Shown here: piece after piece, positions 1 to 7,016 of the stretch
How positions within the stretch are numbered: the first letter of the stretch is position 1
How the letters are laid out: each line of letters starts with the position of its first letter
Assembly (NCBI GenBank): GCA_024235595.1
Contig: JACKMC010000010.1
Location: 59,292 to 123,291 of the forward strand
Length of the DNA stretch: 64,000 nucleotides
Direction of reading: 5' to 3'
Source of the DNA: Zoogloeaceae bacterium
GTDB lineage: Bacteria; Pseudomonadota; Gammaproteobacteria; Burkholderiales; Rhodocyclaceae
Program-made: the position numbers and the translations under genes
Notes under the pieces: generated by a model
Databases searched by the model: none
What the model was told of the DNA's origin: nothing
What the model saw: only the letters and a program-made list of their open reading frames with translations

Positions 1-562
1 GGCCGAGCACCAACCAGGCATCGAGCGCGATGTTGGCGAGGTTCAACACCAGTTGCAGCACCAGGCCGATATCGGTGCGCCCCAGGCCGATGAACCAGCC
101 CAGCAGCGCGTAGTTGGCGAGGGTCGCCGGCGCCGCCCAGATGCGGATCTCGAAGTAGCCGCGCGCCAGCGCCTCGACCCGCTCGCTGCCGGCGATGAGG
201 GCGAAGGCGAGCTCGCGTATCGGCCATTGCAGCGCAATCAGCGCGACCCCGACCACGGCTGCGATCAACAGCGCCCGCCCCAGTCCGGCCGCCAGTTCCT
301 CGGCGTCGCCGGCGCCGAGCGCCTGGGCGGTCAGCCCGGTGGTACCCATGCGCAGGAAGCCGAAAGCCCAGAAGACGAAGGTGAACACCAGCGCGCCCAG
401 GGCCACCGCGCCGATATAGGCGGGGTCGGGGATGCGCCCCACAATGGCGGTATCGACCACCCCGATGAGCGGCGTGGAGACGTTGGAGAGCATCACCGGC
501 AGGGCGATGGCGAGCACCGAGCGGTGGCTCGGCAGAGGCGACTCGGGGTTGCGGGATGTCAC
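1..562 (-). CDS. MATE family efflux transporter, N-terminal part (runs off window)
   Basis: The minus-strand reading from a GTG at 562 is open to the window edge. It gives a hydrophobic protein beginning VTSRNPESPLPSHRSVLAIA, followed by a segment with VDTAIVGR and FGFLRMGTTGL. These are characteristic of the N-terminal half of DinF/NorM-like MATE multidrug/sodium antiporters of the inner membrane, where the first two helices carry a conserved D-x-A-x-V-G pattern. About 187 of an expected ~440 residues are present. The GTG start is chosen because an ATG a few bases upstream is followed at once by a stop in its frame. It lies downstream of metW on the same strand (74 bp) and could be cotranscribed. 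Substrate cannot be predicted. Confidence 0.8.
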   Translation of the reverse strand, partial: MTSRNPESPLPSHRSVLAIALPVMLSNVSTPLIGVVDTAIVGRIPDPAYIGAVALGALVFTFVFWAFGFLRMGTTGLTAQALGAGDAEELAAGLGRALLIAAVVGVALIALQWPIRELAFALIAGSERVEALARGYFEIRIWAAPATLANYALLGWFIGLGRTDIGLVLQLVLNLANIALDAWLVLG

Positions 563-636
563 GGCATGGCCCTGCGACGCCACCCGGCGCGGCGCGACGA
601 TGCGCTCACGGCCAGGCGCGGCGCCGCAGCGACGCC

Positions 637-1227
637 CTACTTCCTGCGACCCAGCCGGTAGGCCGCCATGCTGGCCATGAAGTTGGGTTCATCGAGGATC
701 ACCTTGCCGTCGTCGAGCGCCAGCTGCTCGTGGATCACGACGCCCTCCTGCTCGCACAAGGCCTCGAAATCGGCGATCGTGAAGAAGCGTACGTTGGGCG
801 TATTGAACCACTGGTGCGGCAGGCTCTCCGAGACCGGCATGCGGCCGTTGAGGATGGACTGGCGATGGCGCCAGTAGCCGAAGTTGGGAAAACTCACCAC
901 CGCTTCATGGCCGACCCGCAGCATCTCGGCGAGGATCCGCTGGGTGTTGTGCATGGCCTGCAGCGAGAGGCTCATGATGACGTGGTCGAAGGAGTCGTCC
1001 TCGATGCCGGCGAGCCCCTGCTCGAGATCGAGCTGCAGCACGTTGATGCCGTTGCCGATCGCCGCCATCACCCGCTCGGTTTCCTTCTCCACGCCGTAGC
1101 CGCGCACCTGGCGCACCTGCTGCAGATACTTGAGCAGCCCGCCGTCGCCGCAGCCGAGGTCGAGCACCCGTTCGCCGGGCTGGATCCAGGAAGCGATGAC
1201 CTCGTAGTCGTAGCGTTGATAGCTCAT
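637..1227 (-). CDS. metW: Methionine biosynthesis protein MetW
   Basis: A 196-residue protein with a class I SAM-methyltransferase fold: VLDLGCGDGGLLKYL (motif I) near residue 20 and a later FPNFGYW segment. Length and motifs fit the MetW family. MetW is encoded beside metX in many proteobacteria and is required for, or stimulates, homoserine O-acylation by MetX; its catalytic activity is not settled. The ATG at 1227 is two bases after the metX stop, so the two genes are almost certainly cotranscribed and translationally coupled. A longer upstream reading overlaps metX in another frame and is not credible. Regulation is inherited from the metX leader. Confidence 0.93.
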   Translation of the reverse strand: MSYQRYDYEVIASWIQPGERVLDLGCGDGGLLKYLQQVRQVRGYGVEKETERVMAAIGNGINVLQLDLEQGLAGIEDDSFDHVIMSLSLQAMHNTQRILAEMLRVGHEAVVSFPNFGYWRHRQSILNGRMPVSESLPHQWFNTPNVRFFTIADFEALCEQEGVVIHEQLALDDGKVILDEPNFMASMAAYRLGRRK

Positions 1228-1229
1228 GA

Positions 1230-2357
1230 TCACACCTGGACGTTGGCTAGGTAGGCCGAGAGCACCCCGTGGTAGAGGGGCTCGTCGAGCAGGAAAGCGT
1301 CGTGGCCGGCGACCGAGTCGATCTCGGCATAGCTCACCCGCTTGTCGCTGTGCAGCAACGCATTGACGATCTCCTTGGAGCGCTGTGGCGTAAAACGCCA
1401 GTCGGTGGTGAACGAGACCACCAGGAATTCCGCCGAGGCCGACGACAGGGTGCGGGTGAGGTCGCCACCATGCGCAAACGCCGGGTCGAAATAGTCGAGC
1501 GTCTTGGTGGTCAGCAGATAGGTATTGGCGTCGAAGAAACCCGCGAACTTGTCGCCCTGGTAGCGCAGGTAGGATTCGATCTCGAACTCGACATCGTAGC
1601 TGTACACCGGCTTGCCGTGGCGCAGCTGGCGGCCGAATTTCTCGGCCATCGCATCGTCCGAGAGGTAGGTGATGTGCCCGACCATGCGCGCCAGCGCGAG
1701 ACCGCGGGTCGGCACCACGCCGTGCTCGTAGTAATTGCCGCCATGGAACTGCGGATCCTTGAGGATCGCCTGGCGGGCAACCTCGTTGAAGGCGATGTTC
1801 TGCGCGGTGAGCTTGGGCGCCGCGGCGATCACCAGCGCGTGGCCGATACGTCCGGGATACTGCAGCGCCCACGACAGCGCCTGCATGCCGCCCAGGCTGC
1901 CGCCCACTACCGCCGCAAAGCGCTCGATACCGAGCATGTCGGCCAGCAACGCCTGGGTGTCGACCCAGTCTTCGACCGTCACGAAGGGAAAATCCGCGCC
2001 CCAGGGCTTGCCGGTCGCGGGGTTGATCGAGGCCGGCCCGGTGCTGCCGTAGCAGCCGCCGAGGTTATTCACCCCGATAACGAAGAACTTGTCGGTATCG
2101 AGCGGCCGGCCCGGCCCGATGAGGTTGTCCCACCAGCCGACGTTGCCGGGCTGATCGGCATACACGCCGGCCACATGATGGGAGCCGGACAGCGCGTGAC
2201 AGACCAGCACCGCGTTGCTGCGCGCCGCGTTGAGCGTGCCGTATGTTTCGTACACCAGCTCGAATCCCGGCAGCACGCCACCGCTGCGCAGCTTGAGCGG
2301 CGCATCGAAGCGCGCTCGCTGCGGGGTGACGATGCCCACCGAAGAGGATTGCGTCAT
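1230..2357 (-). CDS. metX: Homoserine O-acyltransferase MetX
   Basis: A 375-residue alpha/beta hydrolase-fold acyltransferase catalysing O-acylation of homoserine, the first committed step of methionine synthesis in the cytoplasm. The nucleophile elbow is GGSLGGMQ (Ser154), with a likely charge relay of Asp319 in TTDWRF and His352 in AGHDAF. Other family signatures include GGCYGSTGP and SGSHHVAG. Most MetX use acetyl-CoA, but some proteobacterial members use succinyl-CoA, and I cannot decide which from sequence alone. The gene follows a SAM-II riboswitch and terminator and precedes metW. The ATG at 2357 has no strong Shine-Dalgarno and overlaps the stop of a four-codon upstream ORF. Confidence 0.96.
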   Translation of the reverse strand: MTQSSSVGIVTPQRARFDAPLKLRSGGVLPGFELVYETYGTLNAARSNAVLVCHALSGSHHVAGVYADQPGNVGWWDNLIGPGRPLDTDKFFVIGVNNLGGCYGSTGPASINPATGKPWGADFPFVTVEDWVDTQALLADMLGIERFAAVVGGSLGGMQALSWALQYPGRIGHALVIAAAPKLTAQNIAFNEVARQAILKDPQFHGGNYYEHGVVPTRGLALARMVGHITYLSDDAMAEKFGRQLRHGKPVYSYDVEFEIESYLRYQGDKFAGFFDANTYLLTTKTLDYFDPAFAHGGDLTRTLSSASAEFLVVSFTTDWRFTPQRSKEIVNALLHSDKRVSYAEIDSVAGHDAFLLDEPLYHGVLSAYLANVQV

Positions 2358-2399
2358 TTCGAATCCATGGCGAATGAGGGCCGGCCTGCGCAGCGGCCC

Positions 2400-2442
2400 G
2401 AAAAAACGGAAAACCCGGTCGGCTATGCGCTCGGACCGGGTT
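2400..2442 (-). terminator. Intrinsic terminator in the metX leader (riboswitch expression platform)
   Basis: On the minus strand AACCCGGTC (2442-2434) pairs perfectly with GACCGGGTT (2420-2412), a 9-bp stem with a 13-nt loop. It is followed by TTCCG and a run of six T (2406-2401). It begins a few bases after the SAM-II aptamer and about 43 bp before metX, where an attenuator is expected. SAM binding should favour termination; the antiterminator pairing was not worked out. Confidence 0.85.
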
Positions 2443-2445
2443 GCC

Positions 2446-2502
2446 CTCGCTTTAGCCGTATTTGTTGAGCGCCCGCAAGCTGACTTTCAAATCGGCGCGT
2501 AG
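2446..2502 (-). ncRNA. SAM-II (metA/SAM-alpha type) riboswitch aptamer
   Basis: Read on the minus strand, the leader contains CGCGCC, then GATTTGA, then GCTTGCGGGCGC, then AACAAAT, then CGGCTAAAGCG. This order and spacing match the SAM-II class: GCGCC pairs with GGCGC as P1, and the GATTT, GCTTGC and GCTAAA blocks are the conserved ligand-binding/pseudoknot elements. It sits between a consensus promoter and an intrinsic terminator upstream of metX. The known role of the class is repression of methionine or SAM synthesis genes when SAM is abundant. Recognition is by eye, not by covariance model. Confidence 0.88.
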
Positions 2503-2509
2503 GGGATGG

Positions 2510-2538
2510 AAATTAGCGCGCACACCGGCAAATGTCAA
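2510..2538 (-). promoter_or_regulatory. Sigma-70 promoter of metXW
   Basis: On the minus strand TTGACA (2538-2533), a 17-bp spacer, then TAATTT (2515-2510). This is a perfect -35 with five of six -10 bases. Transcription would begin a few bases downstream, right at the 5' edge of the riboswitch. Confidence 0.8.
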
Positions 2539-2574
2539 ACCGCCGCGGCGACGGAACCTTGCCCCGCCAAGCGT

Positions 2575-5500
2575 TCAATGCAGCCCGGGCAAGGGCTTGT
2601 CGGTTTCCTCCGCGGCCCCGTCCTGCTCGGCCTCGGTCCCGCGCGGGGTGATGTCGTTCGGCGTTCCCTCGGGAGGTTCCTGGCCACCCTGCCCGGGCCC
2701 CGCCGGCACCACGGGCGGCATCGGCGCGGCCACCGCCTGCGGCGACGAGCAGGCTGCATCCGCAGTCGCGGTGAGCAGCGGCTGCAGCACCGGGGCGAGG
2801 TTCTTCAGCACCTGTACCGACAGGGCGCTGGTGAAACTGTATTTCTCCGCGTAGGGCTCGCGCACATGGGCCGTAATCACCCCGAAGAATCGGTCCCCCA
2901 GCAGAAACACGAAGGTCGCCGAGCGGCTTATCACTCGCGACGATACCAGACGCCCGCCGCGGCCATAGACCTCGAATCGGTGATCGCCGGTTCCGGTCTT
3001 GCCGCCGATATCGAGCGGCACCGCTTCGGCCGACGCGAAACTGCCCCAGATCCGCTTGGCCGTGCCATTCTTCGCTACCCCGACGAGCGCCTCGCGCACC
3101 ACTGCGGTCAGCTCTTCGGGCAGCACCCGCTCGGCCTTGCCCGGCGACTGCACGAGATGCGTCTCGAAAGGCGTGCCGCTCGCAAAATCGAGGCTCTGCA
3201 AGCGCATCACCGGGTAGCGCATGCCCTTGTTCTGGATGATGCCGATCAGCTCGGCCAGCGCGCTCGGCCGGTCGCCCGAGCTGCCGATGGCGGTCGCATA
3301 GGACGGGGTGAGCGCCTCGAAGGGGTAACCCAGGCGCTGCCATCTGCGGTGGATCTCGAGGAAAGCCTCGACCTCGAGCAGGCTGCGGATGCGGATGTCC
3401 TGGGCGTTCTTGTGGCGGGTACGGAACAACCAGCCATACACCGACTGCCGCGCCTGCGCACCCGCTTCGAGCATGCTGGCGTAATCGGCTTCGGGATGCG
3501 CGATCAAGTAGGCCGCGAGCCACAGTTCGAGCGGATGGATGCCGGCGATATAGCCGCGGTCGGCGAGGTTGAACTGGTCCACCGAATAGCCGTCGAAAAG
3601 CTGCCTGAGGCGTTCGTCCGAAGGATCGTCGCCCTCCAGGCGGCCTCGCATGAAGCGGGCAAAGCTATCGAAGGAGGCCTCGGGATGGATGCTGCGGTAC
3701 ACCGTGGCGAGACGTCGCGCGAATGGACGCACGCCCTGCAGCAGGATGGCCTCGACCTCGTCCGCCGTCTTGCCCCGGTACTTGGCGTAGAAGCGGTTGG
3801 TGAACAGGCGGCCTTCGCGATCGGCGAACCTCTCGAGATACTCCCGGCGACGCGGGTCGTCGGAATTCTCGAGCACCAGCGCGCTCGAGCCCGGCGTCTC
3901 GAACATGTAGTGGCGCACCACGTCGCGCATGATGCGGATGAACACCAGGTTGGTGGAATTGCGCAGCGCGTCCTTGACCGTCGGCGCGCTGCCATCCTCG
4001 CGGTGGTCGAAGTTGCCGAAACGGTGCTGCCCGCCACCGGTGTAGAAGGTCTCGCCGGGGTTGGCCGAGTAGCGACGTTCCATCGCCGCCGCCATGATCG
4101 CCGCCAGCGACTTGTCCCTGGCGCCGAGCAGGTACTCGATGGTCCAGCTCGCCAGCGGGCCCCGGCGTTCGTTCAGCGCCGCCCGCAAGGCATCGCGGTC
4201 GGCATCGACATATCGACGATGGAGCTCGGCGATGATCTCGAGATAGCTCACCAGCGTCCGCAGTTTGGCGGTGGAGCCGAGATCGAGCCGCGCGCCGCCA
4301 TTGATGTCGAAGGGGGCGTCGAGATTGTCGGTCTGGATGCGCAGCAGGTTGGCATCGCCGACGCGCTCGAACAAGGTGAAACTGAACAACACCTTGGCCG
4401 GATCGTCGCCCGGCGCGAACAGGCGATGCTCCATCAGCCCCGACTTGCGGGCCACATCGGGATCGCCGATGGCCAGCAAGGCATTGGTGACCGCCGACTG
4501 CACCGGCGCATGGAGCGTGCTCTGCGCCGACAGGTCGAGCCGGTCGAGATCGTAGAGCCGCGGCACGCCCAGCAGGCCGGCGATGCCGGTGCGCAGCGCA
4601 GTGGCTGCCTTGCGGGTGACGAAGGACACGTTGCGCGGTGCCGGATTGTCGCGCCTGAAAGCCAGCTTCGCTTCAAGCGCGGCATCGCGCAGGCGTGGCG
4701 GAATCACCGCGAGCTCTCCGAGCAAGCGCAGGTGACGGTCGGTGAGGTTCTCGAGTGCAGTCTCGCTGCCGCCCAGATAATAGGACGGACGGCGCTGGGC
4801 GATCATCAGCGACAACACCTGCTTGTAGGCCAGCGCCCGGGCCGCCAGCTCCGCGTCGCCCCGTGCGGCATTGCCGATCCGCCCCGCGTCAGGTTCGGCC
4901 AGCAAGCGGCTGACTTCGGCCAGCTCGCGACCATACCAGGCCCACAGGCCATCGCCCATGCCGTTCACCTCGCCAAAGCCGGCCCGCGCCGAGAGCGGCA
5001 CGGTGTTGAGGTACTCGAGCACGATCCGGCGACGTGCGGGGCGGGTGTCCTCCCCGTCCATGTAGGCGCGAATCGACGCGGACGCCATCTGGCGGAGCTT
5101 TTCGCTGCCGGAGGTGGTGCGACCTTCGGGCGAATGGCGGTATTTCTCGATCTGGGTGGCCAGGGTACTGCCGCCGCCGCCATCGTGGTCGGGGTCGAGC
5201 ATCTGCCAGGCGCGGTCGACCACGGCCTTGCCGAAGCGGTCCCACTCGATAGCCGGGTTACGCTCGGGGTGGCGGTCGTCGAGCAGCTCGCGGTTCTCGA
5301 TGAAGAGCAGGCTCTCGCTCATCAGCCGCGGCACCTCGTCGAAGCTGCCGAATACCCGCTCGGGGAAGCTGACGCTGTAGATCGGCATCCCGCCGCAGCC
5401 GGACAGGCTCAGTCCGGCGGTGGTCTTTTCCTTGTAGGTCGCAAACAGGCCAAGGTCGGCCAGCTCCTCCATTTTCGGCGAGATGCTTGCCTGGGAACCT

Positions 5501-5826
5501 ACCGAGTAGCCACGTTCGGTGGCCCTTTTGACGAATGCGGGCAGGCGGCTGTAGCCCAGCCGCAGGTCGTAAGGGCCCTCGCCCGGGAAGCGGATGTGCG
5601 CGCTGGGGCCCGGCCGCAGTTCATAGTGAAGGTCTGCCGCGAGCCGACTCAGGTAGCGTGCCTGCAGCCGGGAGCTGCGCATCTCCTCTACCACGATCGC
5701 GATCAGAACGGCGATCGCCATCACCAGCAGGACTGTCAGAAGTGTCAGGAAGTAACGCCAGCGCGACATGCTGCTGGTTGGGGCTGGGGTGCTCAAGCTG
5801 CGGTCTTTATCTTGGGTCGGCGGCAA
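2575..5826 (-). CDS. Atypical class A penicillin-binding protein (transglycosylase/transpeptidase)
   Basis: A 1083-residue inner-membrane protein with one N-terminal helix (about 23-46) and a large periplasmic part. A divergent GT51 glycosyltransferase domain spans roughly 165-310: IENRELLDDRHPE replaces the usual ED-x2-F-x2-H-x-G box, and GGSTLATQ (218-225) replaces GGSTITQQ. A penicillin-binding transpeptidase domain follows, with STAK (518-521), STN (624-626) and KTGTG (943-947). It should polymerise and cross-link peptidoglycan. It is longer than usual (~750-850), with a large insertion between the STN and KTG motifs and a Pro/Gly-rich tail. It is read as a single gene on the minus strand; the nearest neighbour in either direction is unrelated. 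Confidence 0.85.
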   Translation of the reverse strand: MPPTQDKDRSLSTPAPTSSMSRWRYFLTLLTVLLVMAIAVLIAIVVEEMRSSRLQARYLSRLAADLHYELRPGPSAHIRFPGEGPYDLRLGYSRLPAFVKRATERGYSVGSQASISPKMEELADLGLFATYKEKTTAGLSLSGCGGMPIYSVSFPERVFGSFDEVPRLMSESLLFIENRELLDDRHPERNPAIEWDRFGKAVVDRAWQMLDPDHDGGGGSTLATQIEKYRHSPEGRTTSGSEKLRQMASASIRAYMDGEDTRPARRRIVLEYLNTVPLSARAGFGEVNGMGDGLWAWYGRELAEVSRLLAEPDAGRIGNAARGDAELAARALAYKQVLSLMIAQRRPSYYLGGSETALENLTDRHLRLLGELAVIPPRLRDAALEAKLAFRRDNPAPRNVSFVTRKAATALRTGIAGLLGVPRLYDLDRLDLSAQSTLHAPVQSAVTNALLAIGDPDVARKSGLMEHRLFAPGDDPAKVLFSFTLFERVGDANLLRIQTDNLDAPFDINGGARLDLGSTAKLRTLVSYLEIIAELHRRYVDADRDALRAALNERRGPLASWTIEYLLGARDKSLAAIMAAAMERRYSANPGETFYTGGGQHRFGNFDHREDGSAPTVKDALRNSTNLVFIRIMRDVVRHYMFETPGSSALVLENSDDPRRREYLERFADREGRLFTNRFYAKYRGKTADEVEAILLQGVRPFARRLATVYRSIHPEASFDSFARFMRGRLEGDDPSDERLRQLFDGYSVDQFNLADRGYIAGIHPLELWLAAYLIAHPEADYASMLEAGAQARQSVYGWLFRTRHKNAQDIRIRSLLEVEAFLEIHRRWQRLGYPFEALTPSYATAIGSSGDRPSALAELIGIIQNKGMRYPVMRLQSLDFASGTPFETHLVQSPGKAERVLPEELTAVVREALVGVAKNGTAKRIWGSFASAEAVPLDIGGKTGTGDHRFEVYGRGGRLVSSRVISRSATFVFLLGDRFFGVITAHVREPYAEKYSFTSALSVQVLKNLAPVLQPLLTATADAACSSPQAVAAPMPPVVPAGPGQGGQEPPEGTPNDITPRGTEAEQDGAAEETDKPLPGLH

Positions 5827-5946
5827 TCGCCGGACATGGAGCTACAGTGTCGCCGAGGCGGAGGGCGCCTGTCACCGGCAAGCCGTGGTTGCGTTGCACA
5901 AATACCACACTTGCATCAGCCGAAACACTATTTTGACGAATCGATC

Positions 5947-7002
5947 TCAAGGAACGACGGCATCGGGCTTGACACCGCCGTAGTACTCGAGGCGCGCATT
6001 GAGCGCCCGCGTGACCTCGACGCGGCCGTCGGCGGCAACCCGCAAGGCGTGCTCGATGCCATGGCGGCGGGTCATTTCCCGCCAATCGTCGCCGGCGATG
6101 AAGGCGGGCTTGCTGGCGGCGTCCGACAGCGTTCCAGCACCTTCGCGCGGCGTGATGAGTACGGTCATCGAGCGCGTGGCATTGGCCGGCGCACCGGTAC
6201 GCGGATCGAGCAGATGCGAATAGCGCCGTCCGTCGATCTCGAAATAGCGCTGGTAGTCGCCCGAGGTGCCGACCGCCTCGCCATCGTAGAGCGCCATCGA
6301 CGCCAATGGCGCCGGCTCGCGCGGGTGCTGGATTCCCACCCGCCAGGGCTGCTCGCCCTTCTTGCCGAGCGCCATCACGTTGCCGCCGATGTTGATCAGC
6401 GCATTGGCGATACCCTCGGCGCGCAGGATCGCGGCAGCACGATCGAGCGCATAGCCCTTGGCATAGCCGCCGAGGTCGATCTCGACCGCCGGGTTGCTGC
6501 AGCTCACCCGGTCGTCCGCAATCTCGAGCTCGGCGATGCGCGGATGGCGGGCGAGGATCGCGGCCACCGCCCTGGGGTCCGGCAGCACCGGCTTGAACTC
6601 GTCGGAATGGAAACCCCACAGCGCGATCAATCGCCCCAGCGCGGGCTCGAAGAGCCCGTCCCCGCGCATCGAGACATCGCGCGCGCCGGCCAGCAGGGTG
6701 GCCAGTTCGTGCGATACCGGCACGTTCTGGCGACCTGCCGCGATGGCCTCGTTGAGGGCCGTCAGTTCGGAGGGCTCCCAGGCATGATAGGCGCGGTGCA
6801 GCCGGTCGAACTCCCGCAGCACCGCCCCCATCGCGCGCCCTGCAAGCGCTTCGTCGTCGCCATATACCGCTACCTCGACACGGGTGCCGAATACGAAGGA
6901 CTCCTGCTTGAAGACCTCGGGTCGGCTGCACGCCGACAAGGCGAGCAGGCAAAGCAGCACGAGGCATGACCGCAGGGGGCCGACGGGAAAAGGGCTGGAC
7001 AT
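5947..7002 (-). CDS. apbE: FAD:protein FMN transferase (ApbE family lipoprotein)
   Basis: A 351-residue exported lipoprotein: an N-terminal hydrophobic segment ends in the lipobox LLALSAC (Cys near residue 20). The body has the ApbE signatures EIDLGGYAKGYALD and LLDPRTGAPA. The family covalently attaches FMN to threonine of periplasmic/membrane flavoproteins such as Rnf/Nqr subunits, with Mg2+ bound by Asp/Thr residues near the DPRTG loop. The start at 7002 (MSSPFPVG) is preferred over an upstream ATG inside the neighbouring GGDEF-EAL gene because it places the signal peptide correctly. No Rnf or Nqr genes are in the window, so its target is unknown. Confidence 0.9.
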   Translation of the reverse strand: MSSPFPVGPLRSCLVLLCLLALSACSRPEVFKQESFVFGTRVEVAVYGDDEALAGRAMGAVLREFDRLHRAYHAWEPSELTALNEAIAAGRQNVPVSHELATLLAGARDVSMRGDGLFEPALGRLIALWGFHSDEFKPVLPDPRAVAAILARHPRIAELEIADDRVSCSNPAVEIDLGGYAKGYALDRAAAILRAEGIANALINIGGNVMALGKKGEQPWRVGIQHPREPAPLASMALYDGEAVGTSGDYQRYFEIDGRRYSHLLDPRTGAPANATRSMTVLITPREGAGTLSDAASKPAFIAGDDWREMTRRHGIEHALRVAADGRVEVTRALNARLEYYGGVKPDAVVP

Positions 7003-7016
7003 GATGGGGCGCAAGT

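Noticed and set aside
2506..6969. 1487-codon plus-strand reading across the penicillin-binding protein and ApbE genes
   Set aside because: It is the antisense shadow of two well-supported minus-strand genes. It shows no domains and is typical of long antisense frames in high-GC DNA.
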